64,000 nucleotides of DNA from CAIJMI01 sp043798445 (GTDB lineage: Bacteria > Patescibacteriota > Microgenomatia > UBA10105 > UBA927), in the NCBI GenBank assembly GCA_043798445.1, contig JAZDOQ010000027.1, positions 1-64,000 on the forward strand, read 5' to 3'. The notes under the pieces are model-generated. The model ran no database searches. It was not told the DNA's origin and saw only the letters and a program-made list of their open reading frames with translations. Positions 17,945-26,425 of the stretch are shown in pieces. A program made the position numbers and the translations under genes. The first letter of the stretch is position 1. Each line of letters starts with the position of its first letter.

Positions 17945-19105
17945 ATGACGCTTAATAAAACAGATACGGTTACAACACGACGGAAGGAAATAGAAAAACA
18001 ATTACATGTAGCACTTTCTCATATTGGTTCGTTTTCACTCGATGAAAAAGTTGCGTCAACACGGCATTGTGAGAATATGATCGGTGCTACCCAAGTTCCG
18101 GTCGGTGTCGCAGGTCCACTTCGGCTTCGCTCAGTGCAAGCCCTTAAAAATAAAGACTATTTTATTCCTTTGGCAACAACAGAAGGGGCGCTTGTTGCCT
18201 CAGTAAATCGTGGATGTAAAGTAATCACCGAAAGCGGTGGAGCAATAGTTGATAGTTGTCATGTTGGTTCAACGCGCGGACCGGTTTTTTATACAAAAAA
18301 TCTGGAGGAGAATGACAGACTCAATATGTTTTTGGAAACACATCTTAAGGAGATGCAACACATTGCTCGGAGTACCTCAAGTCATATCTTTTTAACAAAA
18401 ACGTTTTCTCAGGGGGTCGGTCAATATCACTATGTCCGTTTTATCTACGACACAAAAGATGCAATGGGGCTGAACATGGTGACGATTGCTACAGATAAGA
18501 TTACAAAATTTATAGAAGAAAAAACAGATATTGCGTGCATCTCACTTTCCGGAAATTATTGTGTCGATAAAAAACCGTCGTGGCTCAATTTCATTGAAGG
18601 GCGTGGATCAAAAGTGTGGGCAGAAGTAGTCATTCCAGAACGCGTTCTTAAAAAAATCTTAAAAACCACAGCAAAAGGTGTGTATGATGTTTGGCTTTCA
18701 AAATGCATGATGGGAAGCATTATGAGCGGAGCAATGGGATATAACGCACAGTTTGCCAATGTCCTTGCTGCCATGTTTCTTGCAACAGGACAAGATATCG
18801 CACACATTGCAGAATGCGGTATTGGCGTAACAAATGCTGAAATCCGTGGAAAAAGTTTATACATAAGCGTGTATCTTCCAGACCTCATGGTTGGAACCAT
18901 TGGGGGAGGCACAGAACTTGCAACACAAAAAGAAGCACTGCAGATTCTTGATGTGTATGGAGGAGAAGACGGAAAGAATAGGAAGCTACTCATAGAAATC
19001 ATTGGAGCCGCGGTGCTTGCAGGAGAAATCTCATTACTTGCAAGTTTGTCAGAAGGAACACTTGCAAAAGCACATCAAAAACTCGCGAGAGGAAAAACAT
19101 CATGA
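17945..19105 (+). CDS. hmgA: 3-hydroxy-3-methylglutaryl-CoA reductase
   Basis: 386 residues from ATG 17945. It reduces HMG-CoA to mevalonate. ENMIG and VPVGVAGPL (about 43-57), ATTEGALVASVNRG with the catalytic Glu (near 80), DKKPSWLNF with the catalytic Lys, ATGQDIAHI with the catalytic Asp, TIGGGTELATQ, and the final AKAHQ with the catalytic His are all present. The motifs are of the class I (archaeal/eukaryotic-type, NADPH) form. The membrane anchor of eukaryotic enzymes is absent, as in Archaea. First enzyme gene of a run with 4-bp overlaps. Confidence 0.95.
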   Translation: MTLNKTDTVTTRRKEIEKQLHVALSHIGSFSLDEKVASTRHCENMIGATQVPVGVAGPLRLRSVQALKNKDYFIPLATTEGALVASVNRGCKVITESGGAIVDSCHVGSTRGPVFYTKNLEENDRLNMFLETHLKEMQHIARSTSSHIFLTKTFSQGVGQYHYVRFIYDTKDAMGLNMVTIATDKITKFIEEKTDIACISLSGNYCVDKKPSWLNFIEGRGSKVWAEVVIPERVLKKILKTTAKGVYDVWLSKCMMGSIMSGAMGYNAQFANVLAAMFLATGQDIAHIAECGIGVTNAEIRGKSLYISVYLPDLMVGTIGGGTELATQKEALQILDVYGGEDGKNRKLLIEIIGAAVLAGEISLLASLSEGTLAKAHQKLARGKTS

Positions 19106-20145
19106 TGGGCATTGTTTCATACGGTACATATATACCAACATACAGAGTCAGCATTACTGATATAGCCGCTGCGTGGAAAAAGAATCCGCAGGAAATTGTG
19201 AGTGCGCTCGGTGTAAAAGAAAAAACAGTGCCCGGTGTTGACGAAGACGCAGTGACCATTGCATTTGAAGCAGTATTTCAAAGCATGCAATCCTTCAAAG
19301 GGAAAGCATCAGATATAGAAGCACTGCTTATTGGTTCTGAAAGTCATCCGTATGCTGTTAATCCAACCTCAACGATCGTTGGAGAATTTTTAGGTATTGG
19401 AAATAACTATCTTGCATCAGACCTAGAATTTGCCTGTAAAGCCGGTACTGCCGGAATTCAAATGATTGCAGGGCTTTTGTCGTCAGGTCAAATCAAATAT
19501 GGACTTGCCGTTGGAACGGATACTGCACAAAGCAAACCTCATGACGCGCTCGAATATACATCCGCATCAGCGGGTGTTGCGGTCTTGATGGGAAAAACAC
19601 GGGTTTGCACCTCACTTCTTTCATATACATCGTACTCATCAGATACACCGGATTTTTGGCGAAGAGACGGTATTCGATACCCTTCCCACGCGGGGCGATT
19701 TACCGGAGAACCAGCATATTTTGCCCATGTTGTTGGTGCAGCGATGCAATTAATGAAAAAAACACATGTATTTCCAAAAGACATTGATTATTGTGTGTTT
19801 CATATGCCAAATGGAAAATTCCCAAGAGAAGTTGCAAGGCGATTAGGATTTATTGACACGCAGCTCGCTCCCTCGTTAACCGTTGATCATATCGGCAATC
19901 CGTATTCAGCTTCTTCCATGATGGGGCTTGCAGCGGTTCTTGATATCGCAAAACCAAACAAAAAAATTTTTATGGTGTCATACGGCTCAGGAGCAGGAAG
20001 CGATGCGTTTTTGTGGAAAACAACAGAACATATAAAAGAACTACAAACAAAACGGAAAAAACAACATTGGTTAGTGAGTCAGCAAATAGAGGAAAAAACC
20101 TACGTTGATTATCTTGGGTATTTAAAACAAACACATAAAATATGA
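19102..20145 (+). CDS. Hydroxymethylglutaryl-CoA synthase, archaeal type
   Basis: 347 residues. It condenses acetyl-CoA with acetoacetyl-CoA to HMG-CoA. The short length and LEFACKAGTAGIQ around the catalytic Cys (near residue 112) match the archaeal type rather than the longer Gram-positive enzyme. The catalytic His is in CVFHMPNGKFPRE. Start ATG 19102 overlaps the reductase stop (ATGA); ATG 19105 directly after is an alternative. The gene is followed by thiolase and a DUF35 protein, the same trio that forms one channelled complex in methanogens. Confidence 0.94.
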   Translation: MMGIVSYGTYIPTYRVSITDIAAAWKKNPQEIVSALGVKEKTVPGVDEDAVTIAFEAVFQSMQSFKGKASDIEALLIGSESHPYAVNPTSTIVGEFLGIGNNYLASDLEFACKAGTAGIQMIAGLLSSGQIKYGLAVGTDTAQSKPHDALEYTSASAGVAVLMGKTRVCTSLLSYTSYSSDTPDFWRRDGIRYPSHAGRFTGEPAYFAHVVGAAMQLMKKTHVFPKDIDYCVFHMPNGKFPREVARRLGFIDTQLAPSLTVDHIGNPYSASSMMGLAAVLDIAKPNKKIFMVSYGSGAGSDAFLWKTTEHIKELQTKRKKQHWLVSQQIEEKTYVDYLGYLKQTHKI

Positions 20146-21293
20146 ACATAACGGTTGCCGGTTGCGGCATGACAAAATTTGGTGAACTGTGGGCAGCTTC
20201 ACCACGCTCTCTTGCAAGAGAGGCCGTTGAGCAAGCAATTGGGGAAAGTGGCGTGGAGAAAAAGTCCATCCAAGGACTGTTTGTTGCCAACATGCTTGCG
20301 GGCATGCTTGGGATGCAGGCACATCTTGGTGCACTGTTTTCTGAAGAATTAGGATTATTTGTTCCCGCATATACAGTGGAAGGCGCGTGTGCATCCGGCG
20401 GGCTTGCGGTGCATGCAGGCGTTATGAGTATTCTTTCCGGACAATATGATACGGTTGTGGTGCTCGGTGTAGAAAAAATGACTGATCATAAACCGGAATC
20501 AGTGAGTTCTGCGCTCATGGGTGCTGGATCTAACGAAGAACGACTGGCAGGAGCAACGTTTCCAGGATTGTATGCGATGCTTGCGCGTAGCCACATGGAG
20601 AAATTTGGCACAACAGAAAAACAAATGGCAGCAGTTGCGGTAAAAAATCATTTTCATGCAAGTTTTAATTCAAATGCACAATTTTCTAACTGCATAACCA
20701 TAGACCGGGTGTTGAAAAGTTCATGTATAGCAGACCCATTAAAACTACTTGATTGTTCTCCTGTAACCGATGGTGCAGCAGCGATAGTTCTAAAACGGGA
20801 AACGACCAATGGCAAACAATCTGGGGTACACATTATTGCTTCACAAATTGCAACAGACACACTTGGTCTTGCACAGCGGAAAAGCCTCCTTGAATTATCA
20901 GCAACTAAACGTGCCGCACAACGTGCATTTACACAAGCAGGGATCAGTGAAAAAGATATTGATATTGCAGAGGTGCATGACTGCTTTACAATAGCTGAAA
21001 TACTTGCAATTGAAGATATAGGGTTTGGGAAAAAAGGACAGGTTGCGAGAGATATAGAAAAAGGAGCATACACGCTCGGGACAGCAAGACATGTCGTTGT
21101 GAATTCGTCCGGCGGCTTAAAAGGGTGCGGTCATCCAATTGGTGCAACAGGAGTCAAACAGATTGTTGAAATAGTAAATCAGCTACGGGGAGTGTGTGGT
21201 AAACGACAAGTGAAAAATGCAACAGTAGGTCTTGCACATAATGTTGGCGGGAGTGGTGCAACGGCAGTGGTACATATAGTACAAAAAGGATAA
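20142..21293 (+). CDS. Acetyl-CoA C-acetyltransferase (thiolase, archaeal/SCP-x-like)
   Basis: 383 residues. It makes acetoacetyl-CoA from two acetyl-CoA. The nucleophilic Cys is in EGACASGGLAVHAG (near residue 85), a second catalytic region is VHDCFTIAEILA, and the C-terminal KGCGHPIGATG carries His and Cys. The sequence style is that of archaeal thiolases partnered with DUF35 proteins. Overlaps HMG-CoA synthase by 4 bp (ATGA). Confidence 0.93.
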   Translation: MNITVAGCGMTKFGELWAASPRSLAREAVEQAIGESGVEKKSIQGLFVANMLAGMLGMQAHLGALFSEELGLFVPAYTVEGACASGGLAVHAGVMSILSGQYDTVVVLGVEKMTDHKPESVSSALMGAGSNEERLAGATFPGLYAMLARSHMEKFGTTEKQMAAVAVKNHFHASFNSNAQFSNCITIDRVLKSSCIADPLKLLDCSPVTDGAAAIVLKRETTNGKQSGVHIIASQIATDTLGLAQRKSLLELSATKRAAQRAFTQAGISEKDIDIAEVHDCFTIAEILAIEDIGFGKKGQVARDIEKGAYTLGTARHVVVNSSGGLKGCGHPIGATGVKQIVEIVNQLRGVCGKRQVKNATVGLAHNVGGSGATAVVHIVQKG

Positions 21294-21296
21294 TTT

Positions 21297-21596
21297 ATGA
21301 TTAGTCCGGTTAAAATTTGGCGGAATCAAAAACATTATGCCCAGATGGTCGGCAAAACCGGCAGTATTATTTCCTGGACCATCATTCGTGTACCGCCAGA
21401 CGGATTTAGTGAGCAAGCACCATATCCACTTGCGGTCGTTCAGCTTGATGACGGACTCCATATAACAGCACAGGTTGTTGACTTGGAGTCAAAACAATTA
21501 CACACAAAACAAAAAGTAATCACTATTATTCGTCGAACAATCGATACAACCGCTGATGGAGTGATTCCATACGGCATTAAAGTAAAACCATTATGA
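21297..21596 (+). CDS. DUF35 OB-fold protein lacking its zinc ribbon
   Basis: 99 residues. The tail of conserved DUF35 features is visible: SIISWTIIRVPPDGF, YPLAVVQLDDG, then a final strand. In Archaea, DUF35 bridges thiolase and HMG-CoA synthase and passes acetoacetyl-CoA between them. The usual N-terminal four-cysteine zinc ribbon is absent: this protein contains no cysteine at all and is shorter than the usual roughly 130 residues. Between thiolase (3 bp gap) and mevalonate kinase (4 bp overlap), so the bridging role is very likely. Confidence 0.88.
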   Translation: MISPVKIWRNQKHYAQMVGKTGSIISWTIIRVPPDGFSEQAPYPLAVVQLDDGLHITAQVVDLESKQLHTKQKVITIIRRTIDTTADGVIPYGIKVKPL

Positions 21597-22531
21597 TTAC
21601 GGTTTCAGTTCCGGGAAAAATTCATTTGATGGGAGAACATGCTGTTGTCTATGGAACACCCGCATTGTTTGCTGTGATTAATAAACGAATGATTGTTTCT
21701 GTTGAGCATGCAAAAAAAATGGAAATCATTACATCGGAATCATCCGATTATGTGTTGTACGCGCTTGAAAAAGTAAAAGAACACGTAGGTCTTAACATAC
21801 TTCCTCCTATGAAAATTACTATCACATCAGATATACCTGCAGGATTTCATCTCGGATCATCTGCGGCAACTGCTGTGGGGACGGTTGCAGCAACGATATA
21901 TTTTTTAAAAAAATTGTGGAATCCAAATCAAATTAATGCCATTGCCTATGAAGTTGAAAAGAAGCAACACGGAAATCCATCGGGTGGAGATAATACCGCA
22001 GTAGCCATGGGGGGATTTGTTTGGTTTCGAAAAGAATTAGAGTTTTTGAAAAGCATATGGCAACTGGACATACATATTCCTCCATCACTCAATCATTTCT
22101 TTCTCATCAATACAGGCAGACCAAAAGAAACAACGGGTGAAATGGTGACACTAGTCAAGTTACGATTTGAAAAACATCCAAGCATAATGAAGCAGCAATT
22201 TTTGCGTAACGAAGAGCAAGTGAAGAGAATTGCCATAGCACTAAAGGAGCACGATGAAAAAGTATTAATAGATGCGATACAAAAAGGTGAACAGACGCTT
22301 GAAAAAATCAGTGTCGTTTCGAAAAAAGTGACTCCCTGTATTCGCGAGGTTGAGGCATCGGGAGGTGCAGCAAAAATCCTTGGCGGTGGGGGAAAGAAGA
22401 ATGGTGTTGGGTTTATACTTTGCTATCATACAAATAGTCATAAAATTGAAACCATAGGAAAAAGGTATGGATATGAAGTTCAACCTATTGTGTTAGGTGG
22501 TGAAGGCGTTCGTCTTGAACGAAAGGATTAA
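21593..22531 (+). CDS. mvk: Mevalonate kinase (GHMP family)
   Basis: 312 residues. It phosphorylates mevalonate at O5. Start motif VPGKIHLMGEHAVVYG, phosphate-binding loop GFHLGSSAATAVG (near 84-96), KKQHGNPSGGDNTAVAMGG with the catalytic Asp, and AAKILGGGGKKNGVGF as GHMP motif 3. Usual motif text at the Asp is PSGxD, as here. Starts inside the DUF35 stop (ATGA). Confidence 0.92.
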   Translation: MITVSVPGKIHLMGEHAVVYGTPALFAVINKRMIVSVEHAKKMEIITSESSDYVLYALEKVKEHVGLNILPPMKITITSDIPAGFHLGSSAATAVGTVAATIYFLKKLWNPNQINAIAYEVEKKQHGNPSGGDNTAVAMGGFVWFRKELEFLKSIWQLDIHIPPSLNHFFLINTGRPKETTGEMVTLVKLRFEKHPSIMKQQFLRNEEQVKRIAIALKEHDEKVLIDAIQKGEQTLEKISVVSKKVTPCIREVEASGGAAKILGGGGKKNGVGFILCYHTNSHKIETIGKRYGYEVQPIVLGGEGVRLERKD

Positions 22532-22536
22532 TATAT

Positions 22537-23460
22537 ATGATCACAGTATCAGCGCCAGGAAAGCTAATGCTTATGGGGGAACACGCAGTGGTGTACGGAC
22601 ACCCCTGTGTAGTCACTGCGGTTTCTGAACGACTGAGCGTTACTATCAAGGAAACGAATGACGGCAACGTAATAATTAATGCTCCACAGGTGAAAAATAC
22701 CCGGTTTCTTGATCAGGCACTTCTTGATGGATGTGCAGCACTCGCCATTCAACACAAAGGATTACACATTACTACACAAAGTTGTTTTTCAAACTGTTAT
22801 GGATTTGGATCATCCTCTGCAGTTACCGTTGCAACACTTTTTGCGTTATCTAAGCTTTTTAATAAACATATCGATCCAAAGTCTTTGTTTCAACTAGCAT
22901 ATAAAACTGTGTTAACAATTCAAGGAGTAGGGTCTGGATTTGATGTTGCAGCAGCAACATACGGAGGAACGCTGCTCTATACAAAAGGCGGCAACACACT
23001 CGATCAATTAGCATGGGACATGAATGATGGCGTATCAGTTGTTGTTGGATATAGCGGAGTTAAAGCTGACACCTCATCAATTGTGAAAGAAGTTGCTAAG
23101 AAACGCGAGATACAAAAAGAACGAGTTGATAGGATTTTTGGAGCAATAGGAAAACTTGTTATTCAAGCAAAAGAGGCGGGAGACAAAAAAGATTGGGAGA
23201 CAGTTGGGAAATTCATGAATTTTAATCAGGAATATCTTCGGGATTTAGGAGTAAGCACAGAAAAACTGGAAACTATGATTCAAGCGGCAAAACAGACCGG
23301 TGCATATGGCGCAAAACTTTCAGGCGCCGGCGGAGGGGACTGTATGATCGCTCTTACCAGAAAAGATAAAAAGAAGGACGTTGAAGAGGCGATTGTTAAG
23401 GCGGGAGGAATAGTTGTTCCTGTGATAATTCATATAGAAGGGGTGCGGATAGATCAATGA
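22537..23460 (+). CDS. Second GHMP kinase, probable phosphomevalonate kinase
   Basis: 307 residues, paralogous to the previous gene (same start SAPGKLMLMGEHAVVYG). The glycine loop is YGFGSSSAVTVAT, the Asp region GSGFDVAAATYGG is of the phosphomevalonate-kinase form, and motif 3 is KLSGAGGGDCMIAL. The pathway needs one mevalonate kinase and one phosphomevalonate kinase before the decarboxylase, so this is assigned by motif and by pathway gap. Assignment between the two kinases is not absolute: mevalonate kinase is the alternative. Confidence 0.82.
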   Translation: MITVSAPGKLMLMGEHAVVYGHPCVVTAVSERLSVTIKETNDGNVIINAPQVKNTRFLDQALLDGCAALAIQHKGLHITTQSCFSNCYGFGSSSAVTVATLFALSKLFNKHIDPKSLFQLAYKTVLTIQGVGSGFDVAAATYGGTLLYTKGGNTLDQLAWDMNDGVSVVVGYSGVKADTSSIVKEVAKKREIQKERVDRIFGAIGKLVIQAKEAGDKKDWETVGKFMNFNQEYLRDLGVSTEKLETMIQAAKQTGAYGAKLSGAGGGDCMIALTRKDKKKDVEEAIVKAGGIVVPVIIHIEGVRIDQ

Positions 23461-24440
23461 TGAAGGCAACAGCACTAGCTCCGGCAAATATTGCTCTCAT
23501 TAAATACTGGGGAAAACGGTCAGACGCGCTTCGTACGCCGCTTAACGATTCAATCTCCATGAATTTAAGCGGTGCGCTGACAACGACAACAATAGAATTT
23601 TCTCCATTGTTTGAAGGTGATGATATTACGTTTGTTGGAGAAACACTATTAGAAAAAGAACATGAGCGAATCATTAAGCATCTTAATAGAATTCGAAAAA
23701 TAGCCCGTAAAAAACTGTATGCTCGCGTGGTGACAAAAAATTCTTTTCCAAAAGGAGCCGGAATTGCATCATCAGCATCCGGATTTGCTGCATTAACCGT
23801 AGCAGCTGTTTGCGCACTCGGATTACAGCGTACAGAAAAGGAATTAACAATACTTTCGCGTATCGGATCAGGATCGGCATGTCGAAGTATTCCTGATGGT
23901 TTTTCGTGGTGGCACGCCGGAAAGAAATCTTCTCAGTCATACGCAGAATCTATTTTTCCAGCATCGTGGTGGAACATACGCGATGTTCTTTGTGTTGTTT
24001 CAAAAGAAGCAAAAAAAATATCAAGCACAGAAGGAATGGATGGAATAAAGACAAGTCCGTATTGGAAAACGCGCATGCGGGGAATCCCCGGAAAAATTGA
24101 TAGGGCGCTTCATGCATTAAAAGAACGAAACATGGAATTGCTGGGAAACCTTCTTGAGGAGGATGCAATTTCAATGCACTGCGTCATGATGACACAAAAA
24201 CCACCGCTCTTTTATTGGAATGAATCTACCCTTCGGGTGATAGAGGCTGTTTACGCGCTTAGGAAAAATGGAATAGCTGCATATTATACGATGGACGCGG
24301 GTCCGAATGTCCATGTTATTTGTAAAGGTGAAGACGAGGATGAAGTGAGCAGGCAAATGAAACAGGTATATGGTGTCCAGTCTGTTATTATTAACAAGCC
24401 AGCACTAGGAACTCACAGTATTTCAAATCATTTATTTTAA
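23457..24440 (+). CDS. mvaD: Diphosphomevalonate decarboxylase
   Basis: 327 residues. ATP-dependent decarboxylation giving isopentenyl diphosphate. Signatures are ANIALIKYWGKR (near 11-22), LNDSISMNLSG, GAGIASSASGFAAL, GSGSACRSI with the substrate-binding Arg, and YTMDAGPNVHVI with the catalytic Asp. The enzyme form is the classical bacterial/eukaryotic one, not the archaeal phosphomevalonate decarboxylase route. Overlaps the kinase by 4 bp and is followed 3 bp later by uppS. A second ATG (23460) is equally possible as start. Confidence 0.94.
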   Translation: MMKATALAPANIALIKYWGKRSDALRTPLNDSISMNLSGALTTTTIEFSPLFEGDDITFVGETLLEKEHERIIKHLNRIRKIARKKLYARVVTKNSFPKGAGIASSASGFAALTVAAVCALGLQRTEKELTILSRIGSGSACRSIPDGFSWWHAGKKSSQSYAESIFPASWWNIRDVLCVVSKEAKKISSTEGMDGIKTSPYWKTRMRGIPGKIDRALHALKERNMELLGNLLEEDAISMHCVMMTQKPPLFYWNESTLRVIEAVYALRKNGIAAYYTMDAGPNVHVICKGEDEDEVSRQMKQVYGVQSVIINKPALGTHSISNHLF

Positions 24441-24443
24441 TTT

Positions 24444-25127
24444 ATGGAAGAACAAAACATACCTCAACATATAGCAGTCATCATGGATGGGAATCGCCGG
24501 TGGGCAAAAGAACGGGGACTTCCAATTCTTGAAGGACATAGAAAAGTAGCTGATGAGATACTTGAGCCTCTTATCGAACATGCCGCAAAACGGGGCGTGA
24601 AATATATGACGTTTTGGGCATTTTCTACAGAGAACTGGAATCGTTCAGAAAAAGAAGTGCAAGGGATTATGAGTATTTTTCGCCACGTGATACAAAAGCG
24701 TTGGCAAATACTGCATGAAAAGGGTGTTAAGATTCGTGTGATTGGAGATATGATGAGGTTTTCACAGGACATTAAAGATGCTCTGACAAAAGTAATAGAA
24801 CAAACAAAAGATAATACAAAGATTACCATTGTTTTTGCGCTTAATTATGGCGGTCGAGATGAAATGATACGGGCGATGAATAAAAGCCGTGGAGAAGAAG
24901 ATACATCAAAGAAAACATTTGAACAGCATCTTGATACTGCTGGAATTCCAGATCCAGAATTGATTATTCGAACGGGCGGGGAGCAACGGTTGTCAGGGTT
25001 CTTGCTCTGGCAGAGTGAATATAGTGAATTATTGTTTCCTTCTTGGTACATGCCGGAGTTCACACCAGAAAGACTGGATGAATTAATAGAGGAATACTCA
25101 ACTCGTCAGCGAAGATTTGGAAAGTAG
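24444..25127 (+). CDS. uppS: Undecaprenyl diphosphate synthase (cis-prenyltransferase)
   Basis: 227 residues. It extends farnesyl diphosphate with isopentenyl units to the C55 lipid carrier for cell-wall glycans. VIMDGNRRWAKERG (Asp near 14), AFSTENWNRS and RTGGEQRLSGFLLWQSEY are the family motifs, with the final EFTPERLDE region. At the end of the mevalonate operon, so its isopentenyl substrate comes from the same transcript. No isomerase or short-chain trans-prenyltransferase is in the window. Converges on the next gene with 1 bp between stops. Confidence 0.95.
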   Translation: MEEQNIPQHIAVIMDGNRRWAKERGLPILEGHRKVADEILEPLIEHAAKRGVKYMTFWAFSTENWNRSEKEVQGIMSIFRHVIQKRWQILHEKGVKIRVIGDMMRFSQDIKDALTKVIEQTKDNTKITIVFALNYGGRDEMIRAMNKSRGEEDTSKKTFEQHLDTAGIPDPELIIRTGGEQRLSGFLLWQSEYSELLFPSWYMPEFTPERLDELIEEYSTRQRRFGK

Positions 25128-25128
25128 T

Positions 25129-25458
25129 CTACTTAAATGTATCTCCGATAGCCGTAATACCAAAGACAATTCCTAAAAGTTGTGTAATCCAATAAGCCAA
25201 AAAAATAATAACAAATCCAACTACTCCATAAGTAAGTGTTTGTTTCCCCTTTTCCATTTTTTTAGCATCTCCAGCACTGGTAAGAAGTGTGAATCCTGCA
25301 CTAATAATCATGATAAGGAGCACAATACCCGCTATGGGGAGTGCGAATTTATATATATTAGAAAGAATAGTACCGATGGTAACATTTTTATCACCCAGTG
25401 GGCCAACTAGATTAGGAGTTCCAGGAAGAGTTAATTTTTGTGCGAGTAAGTGATCCAT
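25129..25458 (-). CDS. VirB2/TrbC-like small membrane protein (paralogue 7)
   Basis: 109 residues from ATG 25458; the longer frame needs a TTG inside the upstream gene. Two hydrophobic helices surround LTSAGDAKKMEKGKQTL, the same signature as the 14-16.5 kb paralogues 9 kb away. Placed 1 bp after the cysteine-rich gene, with which it is co-transcribed. Confidence 0.8.
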   Translation of the reverse strand: MDHLLAQKLTLPGTPNLVGPLGDKNVTIGTILSNIYKFALPIAGIVLLIMIISAGFTLLTSAGDAKKMEKGKQTLTYGVVGFVIIFLAYWITQLLGIVFGITAIGDTFK

Positions 25459-25459
25459 A

Positions 25460-26365
25460 TTATTCAAATCCTGGAATTCTTAATATTTTAACCCCAATTA
25501 ATTGTAGGAGAAAAATTGAAAAGATGATAAGAAGAAGTCCTGTGATTGCTGCACTGATCAGTTCTTTTCCTGCGTTAAGTTTTTCTGGGTTTCCAGCAGA
25601 CATCATTATTTGCAAAGCGCCGAAAAGAATAAGAAGAAATGCTATTCCTCCAGCTATACCGATACCAAAAGGAAGAAACGTATTAATTATTCCAGAGGGT
25701 GATGCATCAATGCATCCAATTGCGGTCCATACTTTTTTTTCAGCTTTCATACAATCATCACAAGCTTCTTTTTGAGGAGATATGAAAGTATTGCAGACAT
25801 AACCAGCCGAGGCTGGTTGTGTAGGTGTATTAGGACATCCTGCCTTTGATGTACAACATTTATAACTTGAGCCTGGGCATAAGTGTATATAACTTGAATA
25901 ATCAATGTTTGAGCCAGCGATAGTAGGGGGACAGCCAGTAAATTTAAAGGGATCTCCATAGACACATTTATACGCTGGCGTTGGCGGGAATGGTGGACAT
26001 CCCGTCTTTGGATCGCAACATTTTTTTGGATTGAATCCAGGACAATTTACATATCCAGATTTACTACATACGCTATCAAATCCAATAATTCCCACGTCGT
26101 CTATACATTTTTTAATTGGAGTTGGTGAGGCGTTGTTAGAAATACAAGAACATCCTGCAGTAGCGCATGTAGAGATTGTGCCGGCACAACGAGCTGTTGT
26201 CCCAGTGGGGCATTTGTTCATTGTAGCATCTACTTCACACGAAAGATCGCCAACGCCATAATGGCTGACATTTTTACATTCACACGTTTGTGCAAAAATT
26301 TTTGTCGGATTTTGAAAAAGAACGACAAGAAGAAAAGCAAAGATAAATAAAATTAGTTTTTTCAC
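25460..26365 (-). CDS. Secreted cysteine-rich protein with C-terminal VirB2-like membrane domain
   Basis: 301 residues. A signal peptide (KKLILFIFAFLLVVLFQNP, cleavage near FAQ) is followed by about 190 residues with more than 20 cysteines, many as CC, CxC and CP pairs (KKCCDPKTGCPPFPPTP, YKCCTSKAGCP). The C-terminal 80 residues have two helices around MMSAGNPEKLNAGKELI, the same module as the small VirB2-like paralogues. The start is GTG: TACACT lies 6 nt upstream of it. The cysteine part presumably forms a disulfide-rich surface domain on a pilus-like assembly. That role is inferred. Confidence 0.82.
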   Translation of the reverse strand: MKKLILFIFAFLLVVLFQNPTKIFAQTCECKNVSHYGVGDLSCEVDATMNKCPTGTTARCAGTISTCATAGCSCISNNASPTPIKKCIDDVGIIGFDSVCSKSGYVNCPGFNPKKCCDPKTGCPPFPPTPAYKCVYGDPFKFTGCPPTIAGSNIDYSSYIHLCPGSSYKCCTSKAGCPNTPTQPASAGYVCNTFISPQKEACDDCMKAEKKVWTAIGCIDASPSGIINTFLPFGIGIAGGIAFLLILFGALQIMMSAGNPEKLNAGKELISAAITGLLLIIFSIFLLQLIGVKILRIPGFE

Positions 26366-26425
26366 TCCTTAAGTGTATCATGAGCTCCACTTTAAAGAAA
26401 AGGGCATGATAGAATAGAAAGACGC

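Noticed and set aside
18556..19002. 148-residue minus-strand frame in HMG-CoA reductase
   Set aside because: Antisense to a clearly conserved enzyme.
8119..25127. UGA read as glycine, as in some CPR lineages
   Set aside because: TGA ends several genes at ATGA overlaps (nadD, HMG-CoA reductase, phosphomevalonate kinase), so the standard code holds.
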